From [Clostridium] clostridioforme AGR2157 (GTDB lineage: Bacteria; Bacillota; Clostridia; Lachnospirales; Lachnospiraceae), in contig NZ_AUJR01000005.1 in NCBI RefSeq assembly GCF_000424325.1, positions 1 through 64,000 of the forward strand: a stretch of 64,000 nt of DNA. Direction: 5' to 3'. Of the stretch, positions 43,471 to 52,851 are shown piece by piece. A program made the position numbers and the translations under genes. The notes beneath the pieces are model-generated. The model had not been told where the DNA came from, did not search any database, and saw only the letters and a program-made list of their open reading frames with translations. How positions within the stretch are numbered: position 1 is the stretch's first letter; every line of letters begins with the position of its first letter.

Positions 43471-44301
43471 CAGGGGGGCTGGGTAACATCGCCCGATGGG
43501 AGGCACTGGTTCGTCCATTTCCAGGATGTGGTGGAGCTGGGAAGAATCATCCACCTCCAGCCCATGTGTTTTCTGGATAACTGGCCGTTCATTGGACAGG
43601 ACCAGAATGGGGACGGCATTGGAGAGCCGGTGGAGGAGTGGTCCATGCCGGCAGGAGGAAGCCCGGCAGGAGAAATGCCGGAATACACCATCCGTCAGTC
43701 CGATGATTTTGCGGAGAAGACACTGGGGCTCCAGTGGCAGTGGCAGGCTAATCCAAATGCAGGATTTTATTCCCTGGAGAAAAATCCGGGATACCTGCGG
43801 CTGTATTGTTACCGGAATCCGGGCAGGGAAAATCTGCTCTGGTATGCGCCAAATGTGCTGACCCAGATTCCGCAGAAACTAAAGCTGGCTATGACCGTGA
43901 AGCTGTCTCTTTCAGGCAGGGAGGACGGTGATTTTGGCGGAATCGGCATGGTGGGCCATGATTACGGATACGCAGGTTTGTACCAAACGGGAAAGGGAAT
44001 CCAGGTAAGATGTTACAGGGGAACGGTCACGGAACCCATGTTTGAGGGGGAGGCAAGTGAGAAACTGGTCTTTTCACAGGAAGCAGAGGGGGAACAGGCC
44101 TGGTTCAGGCTGACGCTGGAGGAAGATAAGACGTACGGTTTTTCGTATTCTCCTGACGGCAGGAACTTTACCCGGATAGAATATTCATTTCCCCTGAAAC
44201 GTGCCACATGGACCGGTGCAAAACTCTGCCTGTGGTCCTGCTCACGGGAAAACCGGGAGTCTGAGGGGTATTGTGATTATGAGTATGTGGAAATAAATTA
44301 A
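43462..44301 (+). pseudogene. GH43 beta-xylosidase/arabinofuranosidase, 3' fragment
   Basis: In frame from 43462: GPHQGGWVTSPDGRHWFVHF, then GRIIHLQPMCFLDNWPFIGQ, the end of the GH43 five-bladed propeller. A C-terminal beta-sandwich (DUF1349-like) starts near SDDFAEKTLGLQWQWQANPN and ends CDYEYVEIN. The first part with the catalytic Asp is missing. The fragment begins where the oppositely oriented kinase loses its start. ATG 43528 could start a 257-residue product. The enzyme would have trimmed xylan or arabinan oligomers. Confidence 0.8.
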
Positions 44302-44309
44302 AAAAACGA

Positions 44310-44337
44310 GGCTGTCTGCGTAAGACAGCCTTTGTTT
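44310..44337 (+). terminator. Terminator after the GH43 fragment
   Basis: GGCTGTCT and AGACAGCC around GCGTA, followed by TTTGTTT. Confidence 0.85.
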
Positions 44338-44361
44338 ATGATGAGGATGCCGGAACATGTT

Positions 44362-45135
44362 CTAATGAACTTCCGTATTCTTCCGATATAAAATCAACAG
44401 TCCTTTAAGGAGCAGCGCATCGTCCACCAGTATCTTATGGCGGCACAGGGGCGTGATGAACTTAGCCAGTCCGCCTGTGGCGATGATGGTGGGAGGCTCT
44501 CCCAGCTCCTTTTCCATGCGGTCCAGAATCCCGTCTATCATGTCCGCGTTGCCGTAAATGATGCCGGAGCGCATACAGTCAATGGTATTCTTCCCAATGA
44601 CATGGCTGGGAACCTCCAGGCTGATGTAGGGCAGCTGGGCCGTCTTGCTGCTTAGTGAGTTAAGGGAGACCTTGAGGCCGGGAAGGATGACACCGCCGAT
44701 ATAATTTCCTTTTTTATCCACGGTACACAGAGTGGTGGCCGTACCCATATCTATGACCACCAGGGGAAGGGGATGTTCGTGGCTGGCTGCCACCGCGTCC
44801 ACAATCTGGTCGCTTCCAACGGTCTTGGGGTTGTCCATGATGATATTCATGCCGGTTTTCATGCCGGAGCCCACCAGCAGAGGACGGATTCCCGTCACCT
44901 TTTCCACGGCGTTCAGGATGGTGGAATTAACAGGGGGAACCACGGAAGAGAGAATGGCTCCTTCTATGCTTGCAATATCAATCTGATGCATCTCCAGGAT
45001 ATTCTTAAAGCTCACCGCGTACTCTGTATCCGTGCGTCCCTGGTCCGTGGTGACCCGCTCTATGAAATATGTTTTTGTCTCGTCTATGCCGCCGATGACA
45101 GTATTGGTATTGCCCATGTCGATTGCTAAAATCAT
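44362..45135 (-). CDS. coaX: Type III pantothenate kinase
   Basis: A 257-residue ASKHA-fold kinase for the first step of coenzyme A synthesis; type III enzymes are not inhibited by CoA and need a monovalent cation. Motifs: ILAIDMGNTNTVIGG (phosphate 1), GSDQIVDAVAA, VIDMGTATTLCTVD (phosphate 2), GGVILPGLKVSLNSL. The start is ATG 45135, with AAAGGAG upstream, not the in-frame TTG 45153. It diverges from coaBC, the next pathway gene. Confidence 0.96.
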   Translation of the reverse strand: MILAIDMGNTNTVIGGIDETKTYFIERVTTDQGRTDTEYAVSFKNILEMHQIDIASIEGAILSSVVPPVNSTILNAVEKVTGIRPLLVGSGMKTGMNIIMDNPKTVGSDQIVDAVAASHEHPLPLVVIDMGTATTLCTVDKKGNYIGGVILPGLKVSLNSLSSKTAQLPYISLEVPSHVIGKNTIDCMRSGIIYGNADMIDGILDRMEKELGEPPTIIATGGLAKFITPLCRHKILVDDALLLKGLLILYRKNTEVH

Positions 45136-45227
45136 TGGGGGAACTCCTTTCAATCATATAGGATGTATGTTATACTTTAACATGGATTGTAACATAGAAA
45201 AAGAGGAAAGACAACCGGAGGAATCAT

Positions 45228-46487
45228 ATGTTAAAAGGAAAGACAGTCCTTCTTGGAGTAACAGGAAGCATTGCAGCTTATAAGACAGCCAGCCTGGCCA
45301 GCATGCTGGTTAAAAAGGGCGTGAAGGTCCATGTCCTGATGACGGAGAACGCCACTCACTTCATTAATCCCATAACCTTTGAGAGCCTGACAGGCAACAA
45401 ATGCCTGGTGGATACATTTGACAGAAATTTTGAATTCAGCGTGGAGCATGTGGCCCTGGCAAAACAGGCGGACGTGGTCATGATTGCTCCTGCATCGGCA
45501 AATGTCATCGGTAAGATTGCCCACGGCATTGCAGATGATATGCTGACCACCACGGTCATGGCGTGCAGGTGCAAAAAAATACTGGCGCCGGCCATGAACA
45601 CCAATATGTACGAGAATCCAATTTTACAGGACAACCTTGATATTTGCAGGCGCTATGGCATGGAAGTCATAACTCCGGCCTGGGGCTACCTGGCCTGCGG
45701 GGACACCGGGGCCGGAAAGATGCCGGAGCCGGAGGTATTGTACGAATATATACTGCGGGAGGCCGGCTATCCTGGGGACCTGGCAGGCAGACGGATTCTT
45801 GTGACAGCCGGGCCCACCAGGGAGCCCATTGACCCGGTGCGCTACATCACAAACCATTCCACGGGCAAGATGGGGTACGCCATTGCCAGGGTGGCGGCCT
45901 GCAGGGGTGCTGATGTTACCCTGGTAAGCGGCCCGGTGGACCTGGCCCGCCCCCTGTTTGTGGAGACGGTTCCGGTGGAGAGCGCCAGGGAAATGTTTGA
46001 GGCGGTTACCGCAAGGAGCGGGGAGCAGGACATCATTGTCAAGGCAGCAGCGGTGGCGGATTACCGGCCTGCCACGGTGGGAACAGAAAAAATCAAGAAA
46101 TCGGACGGTGATTTATCCATTGCCCTGGAGCGGACCGACGACATCCTGGGGTGGCTGGGGCAGAACCGGAGGGACGGACAGTTCCTCTGCGGTTTTTCCA
46201 TGGAGACCCGGAATATGCTGGAGAATTCCAGGGCCAAGCTGGAAAGAAAGCATATTGACATGATTGTAGCCAACAACCTGAAAGTGGAAGGCGCGGGATT
46301 CGGTACGGATACCAATGTGGTGACGCTCATCACCAGGGAAAGCGAGACAGAACTTCCCATCATGTCCAAGGAAGAGGTGGCCGACCGCCTGCTGACTGAG
46401 ATTCTGAAACGGACAAAGGGACAGGATTGTGGGATAAATCCACGGGATGGGGCGACAGAGACCCATGGGACCCAAATAACAGAATAA
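45228..46487 (+). CDS. coaBC: Bifunctional phosphopantothenoylcysteine decarboxylase/synthetase
   Basis: A 419-residue fusion. The N-terminal flavoprotein CoaC half has GVTGSIAAYKTASLASML, ASANVIGKIAHGIADD, PAMNTNMYENP and the catalytic cysteine in ACGDTGAGKMPEP. The C-terminal CoaB half starts RRILVTAGPTREPIDPVRYI and has KAAAVADYRP. It joins cysteine to 4'-phosphopantothenate and decarboxylates the product. ATG 45228 follows CCGGAGGAATC. Divergent from coaX. Confidence 0.96.
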   Translation: MLKGKTVLLGVTGSIAAYKTASLASMLVKKGVKVHVLMTENATHFINPITFESLTGNKCLVDTFDRNFEFSVEHVALAKQADVVMIAPASANVIGKIAHGIADDMLTTTVMACRCKKILAPAMNTNMYENPILQDNLDICRRYGMEVITPAWGYLACGDTGAGKMPEPEVLYEYILREAGYPGDLAGRRILVTAGPTREPIDPVRYITNHSTGKMGYAIARVAACRGADVTLVSGPVDLARPLFVETVPVESAREMFEAVTARSGEQDIIVKAAAVADYRPATVGTEKIKKSDGDLSIALERTDDILGWLGQNRRDGQFLCGFSMETRNMLENSRAKLERKHIDMIVANNLKVEGAGFGTDTNVVTLITRESETELPIMSKEEVADRLLTEILKRTKGQDCGINPRDGATETHGTQITE

Positions 46488-46673
46488 GCGGTACAGACAG
46501 ATGATGAGGATTGAATCCTGTATGAAACGGGGTTCGGTCCTTTTCTGTTCCATGGACTGATAATGTCTTAACAAAGTTGTTGTGAAATGTATCTAAAAAA
46601 ACGTGGAATTCACGGTAAATACCCTGCTTATATTGTGAGTATAGACTAAAATGGCGAAATAAAAATCTGAATA

Positions 46674-46728
46674 TTGACTTTGAAACTGTCAGAATGTATA
46701 ATTAATACATGATTGAAACGGGTTTCAA
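46674..46728 (+). promoter_or_regulatory. Promoter and operator of the ribose regulon
   Basis: -35 TTGACT (46674-46679), a 17-bp spacer, -10 TATAAT (46697-46702), then a LacI-type operator TTGAAAC-GG-GTTTCAA (46713-46728) just past the predicted transcription start, where a bound repressor blocks RNA polymerase. The rest of 46488-46797 holds no gene. Confidence 0.8.
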
Positions 46729-46797
46729 GAATAAATCGCACAAAGAGCGGAAGAGTCGGAAGGAATATAATCCGCAGACAGGCAGGATGGTGGGCTT

Positions 46798-47775
46798 ATG
46801 ACGAGCATACGTGATGTGGCAAAACTGGCAGGCGTATCCCCCTCAACCGTATCCAGGGTAATGAACGGTACGGCCAGGGTGGATGATGAGAAGAGACAGA
46901 AGGTGGAACGGGCCATATCAGAAACCGGTTTCAAACCGAATGAGGTGGCCAGGTCCCTTTACAAGCGTTCATCCAAAATCATAGGCATACTGGTGCCAAA
47001 CATCATCAATCCGTTTTTTAATGAGCTGGCTGGGGCTGTGGAAGAAGAATGTGACCGCAGAGGATACCGCCTGACGCTCTGCAACTCCAACGATGATTTG
47101 GAAAAGGAGAAGCGGAACTTAAGCCTGCTGGAGCGGATGAATGCAGACGGAGTCATCCTGATGACTAACATGGATGAGATACATAAGGAAGTCGGAAACT
47201 GCCGGATTCCGGTAGTGATGATTGACCGGCAGATTGAGGGGGGCAAGGAAATTGCCTGTATACAGTCCAACCATTACCAGGGCGGGCGGATGTCCATGGA
47301 GCATCTTTTGGAATGCGGCTGCAGGCATATCGTTCAGATGAGCGGTCCCCTTCATCTGTCCAGTGCCAGAAAGCGCCACCAGGGATATCTGGATGTGTGC
47401 AGGGAGCGGGGAATCGAGCCTGCCTGCATAGAGGGAAATTACAGTTTTGAATCGGGAACCGAGATGGCAGCGCGGCTGCTGGAGAAGTATCCGGATACGG
47501 ATGGAATCATAGCGGCTAACGACATGGTGGCCATATCGGTTTATAAGGAGCTTCACAGGAAAGGCATAAGGGTGCCGGAGGATATACAGTTAATCGGGTT
47601 TGACAACATATCCCTAAGCAGCCTGTTCACGCCGGAGATTACCACCATTGCCCAGCCCATAAAAAAGATGGGGCAGGATGCGGTTCGGATGCTGACAGAA
47701 TACGTTGCCGGAGCTCAGATTAACAGGAATAAGGTATTCGATGTCAAGCTGATTAAAAGGGACACAACTCTTTAG
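46798..47775 (+). CDS. rbsR: LacI-family ribose operon regulator
   Basis: 325 residues. The N-terminal LacI HTH is SIRDVAKLAGVSPSTVSRVM with hinge helix NEVARSLYKRSSK; the rest is a periplasmic-binding-protein-like ribose-sensing domain (IGILVPNIINPFFNELAGAV, GIIAANDMVAISVYKEL, IGFDNISLSSLFTPEITTI). It lies at the head of rbsKDACB and has an operator at its own promoter, so it is an autoregulated repressor. ATG 46798 is weakly supported by GCAGGATGGTGG. Its own coding sequence carries a second operator-like palindrome. Confidence 0.92.
   Translation: MTSIRDVAKLAGVSPSTVSRVMNGTARVDDEKRQKVERAISETGFKPNEVARSLYKRSSKIIGILVPNIINPFFNELAGAVEEECDRRGYRLTLCNSNDDLEKEKRNLSLLERMNADGVILMTNMDEIHKEVGNCRIPVVMIDRQIEGGKEIACIQSNHYQGGRMSMEHLLECGCRHIVQMSGPLHLSSARKRHQGYLDVCRERGIEPACIEGNYSFESGTEMAARLLEKYPDTDGIIAANDMVAISVYKELHRKGIRVPEDIQLIGFDNISLSSLFTPEITTIAQPIKKMGQDAVRMLTEYVAGAQINRNKVFDVKLIKRDTTL
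46921..46932 (+). promoter_or_regulatory. Operator-like palindrome inside the LacI gene
   Basis: GAAACCGGTTTC, a perfect 12-bp palindrome 209 bp after the promoter operator. It is a candidate auxiliary site for DNA looping. Confidence 0.55.
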
Positions 47776-47808
47776 GGAATGTCCGCAGCGCAGTACCAGG
47801 ACATTCCC
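47775..47808 (+). other. Hairpin between rbsR and rbsK
   Basis: GGGAATGTCC and GGACATTCCC form a perfect 10-bp stem around a 14-nt loop, starting at the last base of the stop codon, with no T-run. It probably sets different message levels for regulator and enzymes. Confidence 0.6.
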
Positions 47809-47855
47809 AGGCATCAAAGGGATAAAATAAAATGTAAAGTAGAAAAGGAGGAACT

Positions 47856-48749
47856 ATGAAGACAGCAGTGGTAGGCAGCATCAACATGGACATGACAGTG
47901 ACAGCCGAGAGGATTCCCTTAAAGGGGGAAACGCTGAAAGGAGAGGACATCCGCTACATACCCGGAGGAAAGGGTGCCAATCAGGCCGTAGCCATGGCAA
48001 AGCTGGGGGCGGATGTGGAGATGTTCGGCTGTGTGGGCGACGATGAGGCCGGAAGAAGCCTCATAAGGAACATGGAGGACATGGGAGTGGGAACCACCCA
48101 CATTAAAGTGGCTCCAGGAGTGAACACAGGCCTGGCAGTCATCACCGTAGGGGACCACGACAACACTATCGTGGTGGTGGCAGGAGCCAACGACAGGGTG
48201 GACCGGGAATATGTGGACAGCATAAAGGATGTACTGCTGGCATGTGACATCGTATTGCTGCAGCATGAGATTCCCCAGGATACCATCGAGTATGTAATTG
48301 ATATCTGCCACGATAATGGGGTGAAGGTAGTACTGAATCCCGGACCGGCCAGACCGGTGAAGCCGGAGGTACTGGCAAAGGTGGATTATCTTACGCCAAA
48401 TGAACACGAGGCAGCCATCCTGTTCGGGGATATGCCCGTGGAGGAGATGCTTAAGGCACATCCCGGCAAGCTGGTGATTACCCAGGGGTCCAGAGGCGTA
48501 TCCACATGCCTTCCAACAGGAGAAATTCTTACCGTACCTGCCAGGAAAGCCAATGTGGTGGATACCACAGGAGCAGGAGACACATTAAACGGGGCATTTA
48601 CCGTACAGATTGCAGGGGGCAGCACCATGGAGGAAGCGCTCCGGTTTGCCAACACGGCAGCCAGCCTGTCCACTGAGCGCTTCGGAGCCCAGGGCGGAAT
48701 GCCTGACTATAGCCAGGTATTGGAAGCCATGAATCAGGAGAAAATGTAA
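47856..48749 (+). CDS. rbsK: Ribokinase
   Basis: A 297-residue PfkB-family kinase making ribose-5-phosphate. GSINMDMTV and GGKGANQAVAMAKLGA are substrate-site motifs; GAGDTLNGAF near the C-terminus holds the catalytic Asp and anion hole. Full length. Preceded by AAAGGAGGA. It is the first enzyme gene of the ribose operon. Confidence 0.95.
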   Translation: MKTAVVGSINMDMTVTAERIPLKGETLKGEDIRYIPGGKGANQAVAMAKLGADVEMFGCVGDDEAGRSLIRNMEDMGVGTTHIKVAPGVNTGLAVITVGDHDNTIVVVAGANDRVDREYVDSIKDVLLACDIVLLQHEIPQDTIEYVIDICHDNGVKVVLNPGPARPVKPEVLAKVDYLTPNEHEAAILFGDMPVEEMLKAHPGKLVITQGSRGVSTCLPTGEILTVPARKANVVDTTGAGDTLNGAFTVQIAGGSTMEEALRFANTAASLSTERFGAQGGMPDYSQVLEAMNQEKM

Positions 48750-48797
48750 GGCATTGACAAACGCGCTTTCGGCGTAGAGAAGACGGAGGAACAAAAC

Positions 48798-49214
48798 ATG
48801 AAGAGACACGGCATACTCAACAGCAATATTTCCAGGGTACTGTCATCCATGGGGCATACGGACAGAATTGCAATCGCTGACTGCGGACTGCCCGTACCGG
48901 AGGGAACAGAGCGAATTGATTTGGCTGTGACATTTGGAAATCCCCGGTTTATGGACGTCTTGAAAGCGGTTTCAAACGATATGAAAATAGAAGCAGTGGT
49001 TCTGGCAGAGGAAATCAAAGAACAGAATCCACAAATCCTGGAGGAAATCCAGGAGCTTTTTACCAGCTTTGAAACCGGTTTCAAACCAGGAAAATTGGAA
49101 TTTGTCCCGCATACCCGCTTTAAGGAGATGACAAAGGAATGCAGGGCCGTTATCCGGACCGGAGAGACAACGCCCTATGCCAACATCATCCTGCAGTCCG
49201 GCTGTATCTTTTAA
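48798..49214 (+). CDS. rbsD: D-ribose pyranase
   Basis: 138 residues. It converts beta-pyranose ribose to the furanose form used by ribokinase. The start MKRHGILNSNISRVLSSMGH carries the catalytic His (residue 20), followed by DRIAIADCGLPVP; the C-terminal motif is RTGETTPYANIILQSGCIF. ATG 48798 follows CGGAGGAAC. Two operator-like palindromes of the LacI type lie within this gene. Confidence 0.95.
   Translation: MKRHGILNSNISRVLSSMGHTDRIAIADCGLPVPEGTERIDLAVTFGNPRFMDVLKAVSNDMKIEAVVLAEEIKEQNPQILEEIQELFTSFETGFKPGKLEFVPHTRFKEMTKECRAVIRTGETTPYANIILQSGCIF
48960..49088 (+). promoter_or_regulatory. Two LacI-type operators inside rbsD
   Basis: TTGAAAGCGGTTTCAA lies at 48960-48975, and TTTGAAACCGGTTTCAAA, a perfect 18-bp palindrome, at 49071-49088. 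They match the promoter operator of the regulon. Their codons are ordinary (for example FETGFKP), so chance cannot be fully excluded, but four such sites in 2.4 kb is striking. Confidence 0.6.
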
Positions 49215-49241
49215 AGCAGAATCTATCTGGAGGGAAACAAC

Positions 49242-50732
49242 ATGAAAATTGAAATGAAAGGAATCAACAAATCCTTTGGGCAGAACCAGGTCCTAAGGGA
49301 TGCGGGCTTTGTGCTGGACGACGGAGAAGTACACGCCCTGATGGGAGAAAACGGCGCAGGTAAGTCCACGCTGATGAAAATTCTGACCGGCGTCTACACC
49401 CGCGACGGGGGCACCGTCAATGTGGACGGAAAAGAAGTGACCTACAAAAGTCCCCAGGAAGCGGAAAGGGCAGGCATTGTCTTTATCCAGCAGGAGCTGA
49501 ACGTACTGTTCGACCTGACGGTGGAGGAAAACCTTTTCCTGGGCAAGGAAATCAAAAAGGGATTTGGAATATGTGACCGGAAGGCCATGAGGGCAAAGGC
49601 AGAGGAAACCCTAAAACGTCTGGGAGTCAGCATCCCCACGGACAGGGTGATGTCTGAGCTCTCCGTGGGACAGCAGCAGATGATAGAAATCTGCAAGGCA
49701 TTGATGGCGGACGCAAAGGTCATCATCATGGATGAGCCCACGGCAGCCCTTACCCAGAGTGAGACAGAGGTGCTCTTCGAGGTGATGCAGTCCCTGAGGA
49801 AAAAGGGAGTGTCCATCGTCTATATATCCCACCGCATGGAGGAAATCTTTGAGCTTTGCGACCGCATTTCCGTTCTCAGGGACGGCACCTACATAGGGAC
49901 AAAAAAGATACCGGAAACCAATATGAATGAAATCGTCAAAATGATGATTGGCCGTGAAATCGGCGAGCGGTATCCAAAACGTGACTGCGCCATCGGCAGC
50001 GAGGTATTCCGGGTGGAGGGCCTGACAAAGGAGGGGATGTTCCGCGATGTGAATTTCTCCGTAAAGGCCGGCGAGGTCCTGGGAGTATCCGGGCTGATGG
50101 GAGCGGGGCGCACGGAAATCATGCAGGCTATTTTCGGAAACCTGTCCTATGACAGGGGCAGCATTTTCATCGACGGAAAACAGGCGGTGATTAAGAATCC
50201 ACTGCAGGCCATTGAGCATGGAATCGGATTCATAACAGAGGACCGCAAGACAGAGGGACTTCTGCTGGAGGAGAGCATTGAGAAAAATGTGTCCCTGACC
50301 AATCTGGGGCGTATCTCAGGCAAGGGCAAGGTGGTAATCAGCAGAGAGAAGGAAAATGGGCTGGTCACAAAGGCCATAGAGGAGCTGCATATCAGATGTT
50401 TCGGGCCCGGACACGAGTGCGTGAACTTAAGCGGCGGCAACCAGCAAAAGGTGGTATTCGCAAAATGGATTTACACGGAACCCAGAATACTGATTCTGGA
50501 TGAGCCTACAAGAGGCGTGGACATCGGCGCCAAGAAGGAGATATACAGCATCATAAACCAGCTGGCCGAAAAGGGGGTTGCCATCATCATGGTGTCCTCT
50601 GAGCTGCCGGAGGTATTGGGAATGAGCGACCGGATTATGGTGGTGCGCGAAGGTATGGTCAGGGGAATCATCAATCAGGGTGAGGCTGACCAGGAGAAGA
50701 TAATGACATTGGCTACGGGAGGTACCTTATAA
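49242..50732 (+). CDS. rbsA: Ribose importer ATP-binding protein
   Basis: A 496-residue double ABC ATPase. The first half has GENGAGKSTLMKIL (Walker A), ELSVGQQQMIEICKAL and VIIMDEPTAAL; the second half has a degenerate Walker A (SGLMGAGRTEIMQAIF), LSGGNQQKVVFAKW and LILDEPTRGVDIGAK. This asymmetry is normal for sugar importers of the RbsA/MglA family. ATG 49242 follows GGAGGG; the stop overlaps the rbsC start. Confidence 0.95.
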   Translation: MKIEMKGINKSFGQNQVLRDAGFVLDDGEVHALMGENGAGKSTLMKILTGVYTRDGGTVNVDGKEVTYKSPQEAERAGIVFIQQELNVLFDLTVEENLFLGKEIKKGFGICDRKAMRAKAEETLKRLGVSIPTDRVMSELSVGQQQMIEICKALMADAKVIIMDEPTAALTQSETEVLFEVMQSLRKKGVSIVYISHRMEEIFELCDRISVLRDGTYIGTKKIPETNMNEIVKMMIGREIGERYPKRDCAIGSEVFRVEGLTKEGMFRDVNFSVKAGEVLGVSGLMGAGRTEIMQAIFGNLSYDRGSIFIDGKQAVIKNPLQAIEHGIGFITEDRKTEGLLLEESIEKNVSLTNLGRISGKGKVVISREKENGLVTKAIEELHIRCFGPGHECVNLSGGNQQKVVFAKWIYTEPRILILDEPTRGVDIGAKKEIYSIINQLAEKGVAIIMVSSELPEVLGMSDRIMVVREGMVRGIINQGEADQEKIMTLATGGTL

Positions 50733-51673
50733 TGAATGAAAATAAGAATAAAGTCATCAATTACGCCCAGGATTTCGGGGCGCTCATCGCCCTTATCCTG
50801 CTGGTGGCAGGCATCAGCATTGCCAGCCCAAGTTTCCGCACCGGGGCCAATTTCCTGTCCCTGCTGCGCCAGTCTTCCATCAACGGACTCATTGCCTTCG
50901 GCATGACCTTCGTCATCCTGACGGATGCCATTGACTTATCCGTGGGATCGGTGCTGGCCCTCAGCACGGCTCTCTGCGCCGGAATGATTACGGCCGGGGT
51001 TCCGGCTGGCCTGGCCATGACTCTGGCACTGGTCCTTGGATGCGCCATGGGCGTCATCAGCGGCGTTATGGTCACCAAGGGACGTCTACAGCCCTTTATC
51101 GCAACACTGATTACCATGACGGTATACCGCGGACTGACCATGATATACACCAACGGAAAGCCAATCTCCAACCTGGGAGACAGCTTCATCCTGAAGGTGG
51201 TTGGAAAGGGAAAGTTCTACGGCGTCCCGATTCCGGTCATCCTTTTGATACTCCTGTTCCTGCTATTTTACTTCCTGTTAAATAAGACCACCTTCGGGCG
51301 CAGGATTTACGCAACCGGAAGCAACTGGAAATCAGCCAAGCTGGCGGGTGTGAACATACACAGGACAAAAGTCATCGCCTATGCCATATCCGGCACCATG
51401 GCAGCCTTATCCGGTCTGATTCTTCTCTCCAGACTGGGCTCTGCGCAGCCTACACTGGGAAGCGGCTATGAGCTGGACGCCATCGCCGCAGTGGCCCTGG
51501 GAGGCACCAGCATGAGCGGCGGCAGGGGAAAAATCTACGGAACCCTGATTGGCGTACTGATTATCGCGGTGCTGAACAACGGCCTTAACATCCTGGGCGT
51601 ATCTTCCTACTATCAGGATGTAATCAAGGGTCTGGTCATCCTGATTGCGGTACTCTCAGACCGCAAGAGATAG
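50732..51673 (+). CDS. rbsC: Ribose importer permease
   Basis: A 313-residue membrane protein with 8-10 helices, BPD_transp_2 family (FGMTFVILTDAIDLSVGSVL, the signature, then MVTKGRLQPFIATLITMTVY and AVALGGTSMSGGRGKIYGTL). Homodimer forming the ribose channel with RbsA. It overlaps rbsA by one base. Confidence 0.95.
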   Translation: MNENKNKVINYAQDFGALIALILLVAGISIASPSFRTGANFLSLLRQSSINGLIAFGMTFVILTDAIDLSVGSVLALSTALCAGMITAGVPAGLAMTLALVLGCAMGVISGVMVTKGRLQPFIATLITMTVYRGLTMIYTNGKPISNLGDSFILKVVGKGKFYGVPIPVILLILLFLLFYFLLNKTTFGRRIYATGSNWKSAKLAGVNIHRTKVIAYAISGTMAALSGLILLSRLGSAQPTLGSGYELDAIAAVALGGTSMSGGRGKIYGTLIGVLIIAVLNNGLNILGVSSYYQDVIKGLVILIAVLSDRKR

Positions 51674-51741
51674 AAAAACGTTAAATTGAGCACATGAATC
51701 TGGTATTAATTTAAGAATATGAATTTTGGGAGGGAAAGACC

Positions 51742-52659
51742 GTGAAGGTTAAAAAAATACTGGCTCTTATGGTAACAGGCACAATGCTTATGACAATGGG
51801 AGGCTGCAACGCCATCACCATTGACGGGGAGGAAAACGTCAGGGAGGGAAGCAGCGGAAACGTGATTGGTTTCTCCGTATCCACCCTGAACAATCCATTT
51901 TTCGTGACCTTGACAGAAGGCGCCAAGAAAGCCGCGTCAGAAAAGAACGTGGAGCTGGTGGTCGTGGACGCGGGAGACGACGCTGCCAAGCAGACCAGCG
52001 ACATTGAGGATTTGGTGTCCAGAAATGTGGGTGTGCTGATTGTAAACCCGGTGGATTCAGATGCGGTTGCTCCGGCAGTAAAGAGCGCCATGTCCAAGGG
52101 AATCAAGGTGATTGCAGTGGACCGCGGCGTCAACGGGGTGGATGTGGACTGCCAGATTGCCTCAGACAATGTGGCAGGAGCCAGGATGGCAACAGAGTAT
52201 CTCATGGAGCTTGTGGGCGAGGGAGCCAAGGTGGCTGAGTTACAGGGCGTGCCAGGGGCCTCGGCCGCCATTGACAGAGGCGAGGGCTTCCACCAGGTGG
52301 CAGACAAATCCCTTCAGGTGGCTGCCAGCCAGACCGCTAATTTCAACCGTGCAGAGGGCATGACGGTCATGGAGAACATACTTCAGTCCGACGGCACCAT
52401 CAAAGGTGTGTTTGCCCACAATGACGAGATGGCCCTTGGGGCAGTGGAGGCAGTTGCCGCTTCCGGAAAGGACATAAAGATTGTTGGATTTGACGCCACG
52501 GACGATGCCCAGAAGGCGGTGAAGGACGGTAAAATGGCGGCCACGGTTGCCCAGAAGCCGGATAAGATGGGTGAGACAGCCATCGAGACCGCTGTCAAAA
52601 TCATGGCAGGGGAGACTGTTGAGAAATCCATACCCGTGGAAGTGGAGCTGATTAAATAG
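51742..52659 (+). CDS. rbsB: Ribose-binding lipoprotein
   Basis: A 305-residue type I periplasmic-binding protein, here a lipoprotein (MLMTMGGC lipobox). The mature fold begins GNVIGFSVSTLNNPFFVTLT and includes AHNDEMALGAVEAV and IVGFDATDDAQKAVKDG, the ribose/galactose-binding pattern. GTG 51742 follows GGGAGGG. Last gene of the operon; a strong terminator follows. Confidence 0.93.
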   Translation: MKVKKILALMVTGTMLMTMGGCNAITIDGEENVREGSSGNVIGFSVSTLNNPFFVTLTEGAKKAASEKNVELVVVDAGDDAAKQTSDIEDLVSRNVGVLIVNPVDSDAVAPAVKSAMSKGIKVIAVDRGVNGVDVDCQIASDNVAGARMATEYLMELVGEGAKVAELQGVPGASAAIDRGEGFHQVADKSLQVAASQTANFNRAEGMTVMENILQSDGTIKGVFAHNDEMALGAVEAVAASGKDIKIVGFDATDDAQKAVKDGKMAATVAQKPDKMGETAIETAVKIMAGETVEKSIPVEVELIK

Positions 52660-52685
52660 TTTAAACGGATTGACAGATGAAAAAA

Positions 52686-52737
52686 TGGACCCGCCAGAAC
52701 CGGAGTTTCCGGGCTGGCGGGTCCATAGCTGTTTTAA
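52686..52737 (+). terminator. Terminator of the ribose operon
   Basis: TGGACCCGCCAG and CTGGCGGGTCCA (52686-52697, 52714-52725) form a perfect 12-bp stem, followed by a weak T-tract (TAGCTGTTTT). Confidence 0.75.
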
Positions 52738-52851
52738 GCCAAAGGCCTTGACTAATGATTCCAATCATAATAGAATAAAAATTGGATGATTTTGGGCGTA
52801 CTTCCAAAGTACGTCCATCTTTTACTCAATGGAAAACGGAGGACGAATAAC

